DNA from: JBLHZY01 sp050633265
GTDB taxonomy: Bacteria; Pseudomonadota; Alphaproteobacteria; Rhodobacterales; Rhodobacteraceae
NCBI GenBank assembly: GCA_050633265.1
Contig: JBOEGE010000001.1
Location: 310,001 to 374,000, forward strand
Direction: 5' to 3'
DNA: 64,000 bases
In this document: in pieces, positions 44,758 through 53,062 of the stretch
Layout: each line of letters opens with the position of its first letter
Numbering within the stretch: the stretch's first letter is position 1
Position numbers and translations under genes: made by a program
The notes under the pieces: model-generated
The model's input: only the letters and a program-made list of their open reading frames with translations
The model's database searches: none
What the model was told of the DNA's origin: nothing

Positions 44758-45174
44758 CGGGATCGAATAGGTCAGGCTTGCGCGGGCAACAGGCGCCGCC
44801 TGCCCCTCGGAAAACATCAACACATCGCCAACCGCCAAAACCCGCCCCAGCTTCAAAAGCCGCGTCTGCGCAATCAGATCAACGCCCGCCGCAGGTTTGC
44901 GCATAAAATCAATCGAACAATTGGTCGTGACTGTAAGCGCCTTTGGCCCGATCCGGCTCAAAATCGCCAAATAAACAGATACATCCGCCAGCCCAAACAT
45001 CGAAGGCCCAGAGACCGTCCCGCCTGGGCGCAGATGCCGCTCGGCCACCTTCAGGCGCACGGTGATCCCCTCAATCGAGACCGCATCAACCGCAAATTCC
45101 TGCGCCACCTGGCCAAAATCACGCGCCAAAAACGCCTCCAAAGCCGCGCCGTCCATCGCCAATTCATCGCTCAT
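44749..45174 (-). CDS. PaaI/YdiI-type hotdog thioesterase
   Basis: 141 residues from the ATG at 45174, with GGGGGAAG upstream. The hotdog core with RPGGTVSGPSMFGLADVSVYLAIL resembles phenylacetic acid thioesterase PaaI and relatives, which hydrolyse acyl- or aroyl-CoA. It is divergent from an enoyl-CoA hydratase, consistent with acyl-CoA turnover. Substrate unknown. Confidence 0.88.
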   Translation of the reverse strand: MSDELAMDGAALEAFLARDFGQVAQEFAVDAVSIEGITVRLKVAERHLRPGGTVSGPSMFGLADVSVYLAILSRIGPKALTVTTNCSIDFMRKPAAGVDLIAQTRLLKLGRVLAVGDVLMFSEGQAAPVARASLTYSIPKG

Positions 45175-45235
45175 TTCGGTCTTCCCCCAAAAGCACTTGC
45201 CCCCTACACTTTCCCAAAACCATGGGGAGAACAAG

Positions 45236-46024
45236 ATGCAACGGATCAACCGAAACGATACAGGCGCGGTCGCGCATCTTGAACTGAACACACCCGGCAG
45301 CCTCAATGCGCTGAGCGACGGGATGATCAGTGATCTCACCCAAGCGCTTGATGATATCGCCGCCGATCCGGCCATCCGCGCCGTGATCCTCTCGGGCGCA
45401 GGCAAGGCCTTTTGCGCCGGGCACGATCTCAAAGAAATGACCGCCGCGCGCGCTGCCCCCGATAAAGGGGCGGCCTATTTCGCCGATCTTTTCGCCCGCT
45501 GCGCCGCCCTGATGCAGCGGATCATCACCCTGCCCCAGCCTGTGATCGCCATGCCCCACGGCATCGCCACCGCCGCCGGTTGCCAATTGGTCGCCACATG
45601 CGATCTGGCCATCGCCGCGACAGGCACGCGCTTTGGCGTGAACGGGGTCAATATCGGGCTGTTCTGCTCAACGCCCATGGTCGCGCTTAGCCGCAATATC
45701 CCGCGCAAACAGGCCTTTGAGATGCTCACCACAGGCCAGTTCATCGACACGAACCGCGCGACTGAGCTTGGCCTGATCAATCGCGCCGTCCCCCATGAAG
45801 AGCAACTGGGCCAAACCATGGAGCTCGCCCAGACCATCGCCGCCAAACTCGGCTCGGCCGTCAAAATCGGCAAACGCGCCTTCTACGATCAACTCGAAAT
45901 GCCGCTACCGCAGGCCTATGCTTTTACCGGGCAAGTCATGGTCGAAAACATGCTGGATGCCGATACCGCCGAAGGCATCAGCGCCTTCATCGAAAAGCGC
46001 GATCCGAATTGGAGCCAGCCATGA
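45236..46024 (+). CDS. Enoyl-CoA hydratase/isomerase family protein
   Basis: 262 residues from the ATG at 45236, with GGGGAGA upstream; the longer frame overlaps the divergent gene. The crotonase fold is clear: SGAGKAFCAGHDLKEM forms the oxyanion hole, with GIATAAGCQLVATCDLAIA after it. The Glu pair of true hydratases is not both obvious, so isomerase or other crotonase activity is possible. It is coupled by ATGA to the next gene. Confidence 0.9.
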   Translation: MQRINRNDTGAVAHLELNTPGSLNALSDGMISDLTQALDDIAADPAIRAVILSGAGKAFCAGHDLKEMTAARAAPDKGAAYFADLFARCAALMQRIITLPQPVIAMPHGIATAAGCQLVATCDLAIAATGTRFGVNGVNIGLFCSTPMVALSRNIPRKQAFEMLTTGQFIDTNRATELGLINRAVPHEEQLGQTMELAQTIAAKLGSAVKIGKRAFYDQLEMPLPQAYAFTGQVMVENMLDADTAEGISAFIEKRDPNWSQP

Positions 46025-46422
46025 AGGAAGAGGTCCGCGCCGCTCTGGACGCCATCGAAAAGCCAACCCGGCGCGCCGACGCGATCCGACTCAACGAGAT
46101 CATGCAAAGCGCCTCGGGGTTCAAACCCAAACTCTGGGGAAAAATCATCGGCTACGGCCGCTATGACTATACATATGCCTCCGGGCGCAGCGGCACATCG
46201 CTTGCCACAGGTTTCTCGCCACAAAAGAGCAAACTCTCGCTCTATATCATGCCCGGATACGCCGATTTCGCGCCGCTTCTCGCCCGCCTTGGCAAACACA
46301 AGACCGGCAAAGCCTGCCTCTATATCAACAAGCTCGCGGATATAGATGAAACCGTGCTCGAAGAGCTGATCAAAGCCGGCCTCCAAGACCTCGCCACACG
46401 CTGGCCGATCACACCAACTTAG
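46021..46422 (+). CDS. DUF1801 family protein
   Basis: 133 residues (ADAIRLNEIMQSASGFKPKLWG, IIGYGRYDYTYASGRSG, GKACLYINKLADID), matching the YdhG/DUF1801 fold. The function is not established. Translational coupling to the crotonase gene is the only context. Confidence 0.85.
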   Translation: MKEEVRAALDAIEKPTRRADAIRLNEIMQSASGFKPKLWGKIIGYGRYDYTYASGRSGTSLATGFSPQKSKLSLYIMPGYADFAPLLARLGKHKTGKACLYINKLADIDETVLEELIKAGLQDLATRWPITPT

Positions 46423-46437
46423 GGCCAAAAACCCTTT

Positions 46438-46518
46438 GACTTTTTCTTGGTCTAAATACTCAAATCCCTGCGCTCGCAGCCAAGCGCGCGCTATGAGTAT
46501 TTTTGCCAAGAAAAAGTC
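46438..46518. repeat. 81-bp inverted repeat between converging genes (dispersed repeat family)
   Basis: Arms 46438-46462 and 46494-46518 are nearly complementary: GACTTTTTCTTGG...AAATACTCA versus TGAGTATTT...CCAAGAAAAAGTC. The right arm plus five bases recurs exactly at 49386 and in variant form at 58624. Placed between DUF1801 and M32 peptidase stops, it probably terminates both. Confidence 0.85.
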
Positions 46519-46551
46519 AGGCGCAGGCGCGTTTTCGGGGCGCACAGCCGA

Positions 46552-48033
46552 TTAGGAAAACCCGTAGAGCCCGCTGAATTTCTCTTCAAGATAGGCCAAA
46601 AGCGGCGCCTCACTTGGGGTTTGGCCGCAGGCTTGGGTGATCAGATCGACGGGGCTATAGAGCCCGCCGTGGCGCTGGACGTTTTCAGCGAGCCAAGCGG
46701 TGGCCGCGCTGGTTTCGCCGCGTGCCAGTTGTGCATCGAGATCAGGCACCGCTTGGCGCAAGCTCTGATACAAGCAGCCCGCATAGACATTGCCCAATGT
46801 ATAGGTCGGGAAATAGCCAAACAGGCCGACCGACCAATGCACATCCTGCAAAACGCCGTGTGAGGGCTGATCGACCTTGAGGCCGAAATCAGCGTGGAAA
46901 CGGCTGTTCCATGCCTCTTCCAGATCAGCGACCTCAAGAGCGCCGCCGATCAGCGCGCGCTCAAGATCAAAGCGCAGCATGACGTGGAGATTATAGTGGA
47001 CCTCATCCGCTTCGGTGCGGATATAGCCCGGCGCGACGCGGTTCACGGCGCCGTAGAATGCCTGCGCATCCGCAAGGCCCATATCCCCGAAAATCGCCTT
47101 CATCCGCTCATAAAGCCAGCCGGTAAAAGCTGCGCTGCGGCCCAGTTGGTTTTCATAAATCCGGCTTTGGCTTTCATGCACGCCCATGGAAACGCCGCTG
47201 CCCAATGGGGTCATCGCATAATCCGGCGCGATGGCTTGCTCATAGCAGGCATGGCCGACCTCGTGGATCGTCGAGTAGATGCAGTTGAACGGATCATCGA
47301 GCGCGGTGCGGGTGGTGATGCGCACATCCGCGCCGGAGCCGGATGAGAACGGATGCACCGCTTTGTCAATCCGCCCACGGGTGAAATCATAGCCAAAGGC
47401 GGCGGCAACCTCGCGGGTCAGCGCCATTTGCTCGGCCTCATTGAACTGCCCCGTGATGCCTTTGGGCGGATCGCCCGCCGCAATGATCCGCGCGCGCAGA
47501 TCAACAAGGCCCGGGCGCAGCGCATCAAACATTGCGCCGATGCTTTGGGCGGTTGCCCCGGGCTCATAATCATTGAGCAGCGCATCATAGCGCGCGCCAC
47601 CTTGGGCGAGCGCATCTGCCTCTTCACGGCGCAGATCGACGACCTTTTTGAGCGTTGGCAGAAAGGCCGCGACATCCTCATCAGCGCGCGCCCGCGCCCA
47701 TGTGCCTTGGGCCACGGATGTAACGCGGGCAAGCTCGGCGGCCAAGGCGGCGGGGACTTTGGTGTTGCGGGTGTAGTCGCGGGTGATCTCGCGGATTTGG
47801 GCCTGAGCAACCTGATCAAGCGCGCTTGCGTCGATCTGATCGAGCCATTCTGCGAGGCGCGGATCGGTGCGCCGGGCATGCAGGATGCCTTCAATCGCCG
47901 CCATCTCTTCGCCGCGCTGATCGGCCGCGCCGCTTGGCATCATTGTCTCTTGATCCCAGCCCAAACGCCCCGAGATTTGCCCCAAAGCGCCGGTTTCGCG
48001 CACGAACCCCATCAGATCATCATATGCACCCAT
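46552..48033 (-). CDS. M32 family metallocarboxypeptidase
   Basis: 493 residues, the usual family length. The zinc motif is HEVGH (H257-E258-H261), with the downstream third-ligand segment HESQSRIYEN and the later family stretch IRTEADEVHYNLHVMLRF. It removes C-terminal amino acids in the cytoplasm, as in Thermus/Bacillus carboxypeptidases. It starts 3 bp after the ctaA stop, so they are co-transcribed. Confidence 0.95.
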   Translation of the reverse strand: MGAYDDLMGFVRETGALGQISGRLGWDQETMMPSGAADQRGEEMAAIEGILHARRTDPRLAEWLDQIDASALDQVAQAQIREITRDYTRNTKVPAALAAELARVTSVAQGTWARARADEDVAAFLPTLKKVVDLRREEADALAQGGARYDALLNDYEPGATAQSIGAMFDALRPGLVDLRARIIAAGDPPKGITGQFNEAEQMALTREVAAAFGYDFTRGRIDKAVHPFSSGSGADVRITTRTALDDPFNCIYSTIHEVGHACYEQAIAPDYAMTPLGSGVSMGVHESQSRIYENQLGRSAAFTGWLYERMKAIFGDMGLADAQAFYGAVNRVAPGYIRTEADEVHYNLHVMLRFDLERALIGGALEVADLEEAWNSRFHADFGLKVDQPSHGVLQDVHWSVGLFGYFPTYTLGNVYAGCLYQSLRQAVPDLDAQLARGETSAATAWLAENVQRHGGLYSPVDLITQACGQTPSEAPLLAYLEEKFSGLYGFS

Positions 48034-48036
48034 GGA

Positions 48037-49179
48037 TCAGGTTCCTTTAATGGTTTGGCTAAGGGGATATTGCGCCAAGAACCGCGCCCGCAGGATCGCA
48101 ACCCAAAGCGCAACAGCGCCAAATTGATGCAACAGACCAAGCCAAAGCGGCGCGCCCTGCATGACGGTGATAATGCCAAGCACGACCTGCGCGATCAGCA
48201 ACAGGCCCATCAGATCAAAGGCGTGGGAGGTGGCGCGATTGGCGCTTGCGTGGCCACGCGACCAAGCAAAAAGCCCGTAAGCAAAGAGCAGATAGCCCAT
48301 GACCCGGTGCATGAATTGCACAAGCCCCGCATCCTCAAAGAAATTGCGCCACAGCGGCGTGATGCTGAACGGATCAGGCGGAAAAATCCCGCCATTCATC
48401 AGCGGCCAATCGGGATAGCTGCGCCCTGCATCAATCCCCGCAACAAGCGCGCCGAGCAGGATTTGCAGCATCGCCATATGCATCAGCCCCGAGACTTTGG
48501 TGAAAAGCTTGCCATCACGCGCGCGGCGGGCTTGCATCAAATCGGCCTCCGGGCGCGACAGCGCCAGCACATACCAAGCGATGAACCCAAGGATGATGAA
48601 AGCAAGGCCAAGGTGGATCGCGAGCCGGTAGGAGGCGACATCGAGCATCTCGCCCGACAGGCCCGAGGACACCATCCACCAACCAATCGCGCCCTGTAGC
48701 CCGCCAAGCGCGCCAATACCAAGCAAGCGCGGCGTCCAGCCCACCGGGATTTTGCGCGCCACGAGAAAGCCGAAAAACCCAAGCGCCCAGATCAGCCCGA
48801 TCGTGCGCCCAAGCTGGCGATGGCCCCATTCCCACCAGTAAATCGCTTTGAATTCCGCCAGGCTCATGCCCGCGTTTTGCAAGCGATATTCGGGGATTTG
48901 CTGGTATTTGGCGAACTCATTTTGCCAAGCCTCAACGCCAATCGGGGGCATCGCACCAGTGACGGGCTTCCATTCAGTGATCGACAGGCCGCTATCCGTG
49001 AGCCGCGTGAGCCCGCCGATCAGGATCATCGCGAACACCATCACAAACAGCAGGATCAGCCAGGCCCGAATGCCTTTGCGCGCGCCGCGCGGGCGGGAAA
49101 TGACGCCGGGTTGGGCGATCTGCGTTTGTTTGCCTGTGGTCTCCGAGACCTCTTCAAAGATCGATCGTTTCTGGCTCAT
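48037..49179 (-). CDS. ctaA: Haem A synthase (COX15/CtaA)
   Basis: 380 residues, eight membrane segments. Conserved family blocks: GGLTRLTDSGLSITEWKP at the start, EFKAIYWWEWGHRQLGR in the middle, and VQFMHRVMGYLLFAYG and LLHQFGAVALW with haem-ligand histidines. It oxidises the C8 methyl of haem O to haem A for aa3-type oxidases. It lies directly upstream of the M32 peptidase gene. Confidence 0.96.
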   Translation of the reverse strand: MSQKRSIFEEVSETTGKQTQIAQPGVISRPRGARKGIRAWLILLFVMVFAMILIGGLTRLTDSGLSITEWKPVTGAMPPIGVEAWQNEFAKYQQIPEYRLQNAGMSLAEFKAIYWWEWGHRQLGRTIGLIWALGFFGFLVARKIPVGWTPRLLGIGALGGLQGAIGWWMVSSGLSGEMLDVASYRLAIHLGLAFIILGFIAWYVLALSRPEADLMQARRARDGKLFTKVSGLMHMAMLQILLGALVAGIDAGRSYPDWPLMNGGIFPPDPFSITPLWRNFFEDAGLVQFMHRVMGYLLFAYGLFAWSRGHASANRATSHAFDLMGLLLIAQVVLGIITVMQGAPLWLGLLHQFGAVALWVAILRARFLAQYPLSQTIKGT

Positions 49180-49385
49180 CTTTGATCCTTAAGCTGCTTT
49201 TGAGGAACCTAGGGCGCGCGCGGGCGAACGGCAAGAGACTGGCGGCGAAATTGGCAAGGCGGCGCGTTTTAAGGGCGGAGAAGTTAGGGAGGGGTTTGGG
49301 ATGTGGGTGGTGACGGTTGGCTTTGGTGGCGGGCTTTGGAGGTGCGGATGGGATGTGAGGCTGTGAATTGGTGCATCGTTTGGAA

Positions 49386-49415
49386 TGAGTATTTTTGCCA
49401 AGAAAAAGTCAGGCG
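49386..49415. repeat. Copy of the dispersed TGAGTATTT/CCAAGAAAAAGTC repeat
   Basis: Identical over 30 bases to 46494-46523, but single-armed here. It lies 22 bp downstream of the trmJ-type gene stop (minus strand). Confidence 0.85.
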
Positions 49416-49437
49416 ATGGGGGCCGTCTTTGGCCGGG

Positions 49438-50187
49438 TCAGTTGCTTTGATCCTCATCGCCGCGCTCTTTCCAGCGGACCATTTGGCGCAGCATACCGTG
49501 GAAGATTTGCACATCTGCGCGGGTGAGTGGCAGGCGGCTCCACATGGCGCGGACAGCGGTTTTCATGCTGGCGGCTTTGGTCTCTGGGTAGAAGAAACCG
49601 GCCTGTTCGAGTTGATCCTCGTAATGTTCGGCGAGTTTTTCGATCTCAATCTGTTCGGCCCATTTGGTTTTGGCCATTTCGACCGTTTCGGGCAGGATTT
49701 CAGCCGTTTGGCGGCGCCATTCATAGGCGGTGAGCAACACGCATTGGGCAAGGTTCAGCGAGGGGAATTCGGGATTGACCGGGACCGAGATCAGCGCATT
49801 GGCATGGGCGATGTCTTCGTTTTCGAGGCCTGCGCGCTCTGGCCCGAACATCACCGCGACCTTTTGGCCAGAGGCGATCAGCGCGCGGGCATGTTCCATG
49901 GCGCGTTCGGGGGTCATCACGGGCTGGGTCAATCCACGGGCGCGCGCGGTTGTGGCAAAGACGAAGTTGCAATCCTTGAGCGCATCGGCAGTTGTTTCAT
50001 GGAGTGTGGCCTCATCCAGCAGGCGCCCGGCCCCGCTGGCAAGGGCTTTGGCGCGCGGGTTGGGCCAGCCATCACGCGGCGCAACGATGCGCATTCGGTC
50101 CAGTTCAAAATTCCACATCGCGCGCGCCGCAGCGCCGATATTTTCGCCCATTTGCGGGCGGATCAGGATGAAGGTTGGCTTGGTCAT
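49438..50187 (-). CDS. TrmJ-type tRNA/rRNA 2'-O-methyltransferase (SPOUT)
   Basis: 249 residues from the ATG at 50187 (MTKPTFILIRPQMGENIGAAARAM). SPOUT knot motifs are seen: NIGAAARAMWNF, VAVMFGPERAGLENEDI, and VPVNPEFPSLNLAQCVLL. TrmJ methylates position 32 of several tRNAs. A longer upstream frame runs through a G-rich repeat and is rejected. Whether it acts on tRNA or rRNA is not decidable here. Confidence 0.92.
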   Translation of the reverse strand: MTKPTFILIRPQMGENIGAAARAMWNFELDRMRIVAPRDGWPNPRAKALASGAGRLLDEATLHETTADALKDCNFVFATTARARGLTQPVMTPERAMEHARALIASGQKVAVMFGPERAGLENEDIAHANALISVPVNPEFPSLNLAQCVLLTAYEWRRQTAEILPETVEMAKTKWAEQIEIEKLAEHYEDQLEQAGFFYPETKAASMKTAVRAMWSRLPLTRADVQIFHGMLRQMVRWKERGDEDQSN

Positions 50188-50336
50188 GGGGCGCATCCGG
50201 GAATTTGGGTATTTGGCATTTGGACAAGGCGAGCAGTTAGGGCGGTTGATATGGGCGGCGCGCGATGAGTTCAAGGCCGCGCGGGGGCCAAGGGGCAGGA
50301 TGGGCGCGGGTTGGGCTGTGGACGGGCTGTGGATTT

Positions 50337-50405
50337 GGGCGGGTTCGGGGCGGGTTTGGCGGGGCTCTGGCCGGGTTCTGGCCGGGTTCTGGGCGGGTTT
50401 GGCGC
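50337..50405. repeat. G-rich imperfect tandem repeat upstream of the ThiE-like gene
   Basis: Successive units of 11-13 bases with core GCCGGGTTCTG / GGGCGGGTTTGG, in about six imperfect copies. It lies in the 350-bp gap between divergent genes; nothing else is recognised in that gap. Confidence 0.65.
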
Positions 50406-50537
50406 AGCAATACCGCGGCTGAAAGTTGATCAAGCGCTGTGGTTATGGGCGAAAGGGCAGCCCTTGGGATGCGCGCCGCCCCTTCCGCCCGCGCCCAAAC
50501 CCCGCTATAGAGCGCCAAACCGCCAAAGGAGCGCGCC

Positions 50538-51158
50538 ATGGCCGAGACAGAGCAGCCGCAAATCTATCTGATCACCCCGCCCGAGTTTGAGCTTTCAAGC
50601 TTTCCTGCGCGCCTTGCTGCGGTATTGGATGCGCAGGAGATTGCCTGTGTGCGGCTGGCCATGGCGAGCCAGGATGAGGATAAGATCGCGCGCGCGGCGG
50701 ATGCGCTGCGCGAAGTGACCCATGCGCGCGATGTGGCTTTGGTGATTGATGAACATGTGATGCTGGTGGAGCGGCTAGGGCTTGACGGGGTGCATCTTTT
50801 GGATGGTGCGCGCTCGGTGCGCAGCACGCGCAAAACCCTCGGCGCAGACGCGATTATCGGCGCCTTTTGCGGGGCGTCGCGCCATGATGGGCTAACGGCG
50901 GGCGAATGCGGCGCGGATTATATCGCCTTTGGGCCCGCAGGTGATACGCCGCTTGGCGATGGCAGCAAAGCAGGCCTTGAGCTGTTTGAATGGTGGTCTG
51001 AGGTTGTGGAACTGCCGGTTGTGGCGCAGGGGGCGCTGAGCGTTGAAACCATCCGCCAGCTTGCGCCCTACACCGATTTCTTTGGCATTGGCGAAGAGAT
51101 CTGGCGCGAAGAGGATGCGATCGCCACGCTTGCTCTTTTGCGCGCGGCGATGGGCTAA
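50538..51158 (+). CDS. Thiamine phosphate synthase-like protein (ThiE/TenI family)
   Basis: 206 residues; AAAGGAG lies ahead of the ATG. It has a TIM-barrel pattern of the ThiE/TenI family (LGLDGVHLLDG, GADYIAFGPAGDTPLGDG, VVAQGALSVETIRQL). Some ThiE signature residues in the pyrophosphate loop look changed (GAFCGASRHDGLTAGE instead of G-S-H), so activity may differ. No other thiamine gene is adjacent. Confidence 0.82.
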   Translation: MAETEQPQIYLITPPEFELSSFPARLAAVLDAQEIACVRLAMASQDEDKIARAADALREVTHARDVALVIDEHVMLVERLGLDGVHLLDGARSVRSTRKTLGADAIIGAFCGASRHDGLTAGECGADYIAFGPAGDTPLGDGSKAGLELFEWWSEVVELPVVAQGALSVETIRQLAPYTDFFGIGEEIWREEDAIATLALLRAAMG

Positions 51159-51203
51159 GGCGCTTGGCCGCAAGCGGCAAGACCTCTTGAAACACTGACC
51201 GCG

Positions 51204-51959
51204 CTATTTGGATGCGGGATCGGTCTTTGGGAAGACGAAGATGTTGGAGGGGGGCGCCTCTGCCGCGCGTTGAGATTTGCGCGCGCTCATCGCAGCATTG
51301 GCGGGCGCGCCGCTTGCCGCGGCCCGGCGCATTGGGGCAAGAGGCTGGGACAGGCCGCTTGGCGGGCCGGATTGCAAGGCGCTAAGATAGCTGCGCAATT
51401 GCTGCAAACGATCTTCAAGCTCTTGGGCGCGCGCACCAATTTGCGCAAGCTGCGCGCGAAACGCCTCGCCCTCTGCTGCGCCAATCTCGCCCGCTTGCTG
51501 AGCGATCCCAAGCAGCGGCCCGGCAATATCAACAAGCGCTTCAACCGCGATCTTTTCGCGCGCCTTTAAGGAAGGATCGCGCGCCGTTTTGGCCCGGCTA
51601 AACAGGCAAGACATCGTGCCAAAGAAATGCGCATAAGTGACATCAATCTCAACAAACCCCGAACTGCCAAAGCGCGCGCAGGCGGTTAAATCAGAGAGCA
51701 GCCCGCCTTCGAGCTCGACCATCGGCCCGGGGCGATCAAGCCGCCCGCCAGAGCGCAAAAGATCCGCGATCCGGCGCATATGAACCGCCAGAACAGGCAC
51801 CAAAGCACTGCTGGCGCGATTGCATTCAGGAAAGGATATCTCATGCTTTGCGCGTTCAAATTCGATACGCACAGACCAAAGCCGCAAAACGCCTTGCTCG
51901 TCCAAGAAAACCTGTAGGCGCACAGGTCCATTATCGCTGCTGCGAACACCCTGCTCCAT
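51204..51959 (-). CDS. Hypothetical protein, 251 aa, with coiled coil; predicted CtrA target
   Basis: No family recognised. The N-terminal ~120 residues look like a globular domain with PilZ-like patches (VRLQVFLDEQGVLRLWSVRIEFE), then a long helical region with a coiled coil (FRAQLAQIGARAQELEDRL), then an Ala/Pro-rich tail. No signal peptide or membrane segment is seen. Its start is 47 bp from a perfect CtrA-type box, and no other gene on that side competes for it. Confidence 0.78.
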   Translation of the reverse strand: MEQGVRSSDNGPVRLQVFLDEQGVLRLWSVRIEFERAKHEISFPECNRASSALVPVLAVHMRRIADLLRSGGRLDRPGPMVELEGGLLSDLTACARFGSSGFVEIDVTYAHFFGTMSCLFSRAKTARDPSLKAREKIAVEALVDIAGPLLGIAQQAGEIGAAEGEAFRAQLAQIGARAQELEDRLQQLRSYLSALQSGPPSGLSQPLAPMRRAAASGAPANAAMSARKSQRAAEAPPSNIFVFPKTDPASK

Positions 51960-52005
51960 CTCGAAAACCTCATTTCATTTAGCGGCGAGGGTATTCTGAG
52001 GATGG

Positions 52006-52020
52006 TTAAAAAAGGTTTAA
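52006..52020. promoter_or_regulatory. CtrA-type binding site upstream of the 251-aa gene
   Basis: TTAA-AAAAGGT-TTAA matches TTAA-N7-TTAA exactly; a further GGGTTAAC follows at once. It lies 47-61 bp before the start of the minus-strand gene at 51959, suitable for activation or repression. Confidence 0.65.
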
Positions 52021-52180
52021 CGGGTTAACTATATCCTGCGCTTTATAAGAAATTTAGACCTGAAACCGCATAGACTTGCAAGGTGCATTCCCAAAAAATG
52101 GCGCTTTGAGAAGGTGCTCAAAGCAGCGCGTTTGCCCCTGCCAAATGCTTTTTAATGCGCGCTGTCTCTGGCCGTTAGCG

Positions 52181-52270
52181 GCGCGCTTCGCACATCTCTT
52201 TATAGCGCGCTTCGCACGTTTTCAGCTATAGCGCGCTTCGCACGACTCTTTATAGCGCGCTGCGCACGAC
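52181..52270. repeat. Tandem copies of the plsC 3' end (GCGCGCTTCGCAC)
   Basis: Four copies of the 13-mer start at 52181, 52205, 52231 and 52255, with 24-26 bp period and TATA between. The last copy is the coding end of plsC; read on the minus strand each unit encodes V-R-S-A-L-stop. The other three lie just beyond the stop, so the gene's own terminus has been multiplied. Confidence 0.88.
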
Positions 52271-53062
52271 CGCCTCGCAATGGGCCGCAAGCGCCTTGCG
52301 CCCCTCAAAATCGCGCACCTTAAGCGGCGCGTGATAAACAACCTCAACCGTGCCCTGTTTGCGCGCGGCCAGAACCTTGAGCAAATGTGCGCCAAATTCC
52401 ATATCGCCCCACCAGCCGTAAAACCGCGCATCCGCCCCAATCGGCGCGCTATATCGCAGCGTGACCGGCTGAATATGCATCAAATCAATCAGCTCAGGCG
52501 CATAGAAGGCGGCAAATAGGGTCGTCTTGAAGGGCAGAACGCGCAAAGTGTCGGTCGATGTGCCTTCGGGGAAAAACAAAAGCTTATGGCCGGCGCGCAG
52601 CCGCTCTTCAAACTGGGCGATATGCAAGCGCGCCTCCCGACGATCCCGGTTGATGAAAACCGTCCCCGTAGAGCGCGCCATAAAGCCGATCCCGGGCCAT
52701 TTGCTGACCTCGGCCTTTGAAACGAAAAAGACCCGTTTGCGCGCGTTCAGAGCGAAAATATCCAGCCAGGAGCCATGGTTAGAAACAACGGCCCCCGCAT
52801 GGCGCATCTGTTCGCCACGGGTCTTATGCTTGATCCCAAGAATGAAAAACGCCGCGCGGCTCACGAATTTGGGGAAAAACGCCGAAATCGGCCGGCGCGC
52901 GCCAACGATCAGCCGCTCAGCGCCGCGCGCAATCAACAACAGCGGCAAACACAGCCCGATCAGCCCGATAATCGCCCCGCCGCGCAGCACAACCCGCAGC
53001 CAACCGCCCAAAGAAATCGCCGCCTCCTCGGGATAGTCATCGGAATGCCAGATCATGCTCAC
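52250..53062 (-). CDS. Lysophospholipid/1-acylglycerol-phosphate acyltransferase (OlsA/PlsC type)
   Basis: 270 residues, one N-terminal membrane segment (~26-46). Catalytic NHGSWLD (95-101, NHX4D) and FPEGTS (164-169) are intact. It overlaps by four bases the upstream ornithine acyltransferase-like gene; such pairs (olsB-olsA) make ornithine lipids, with OlsA adding the second acyl chain to lyso-ornithine lipid. A general phospholipid role is the alternative. Its 3' end is copied in a tandem repeat. Confidence 0.93.
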   Translation of the reverse strand: MSMIWHSDDYPEEAAISLGGWLRVVLRGGAIIGLIGLCLPLLLIARGAERLIVGARRPISAFFPKFVSRAAFFILGIKHKTRGEQMRHAGAVVSNHGSWLDIFALNARKRVFFVSKAEVSKWPGIGFMARSTGTVFINRDRREARLHIAQFEERLRAGHKLLFFPEGTSTDTLRVLPFKTTLFAAFYAPELIDLMHIQPVTLRYSAPIGADARFYGWWGDMEFGAHLLKVLAARKQGTVEVVYHAPLKVRDFEGRKALAAHCEAVVRSAL

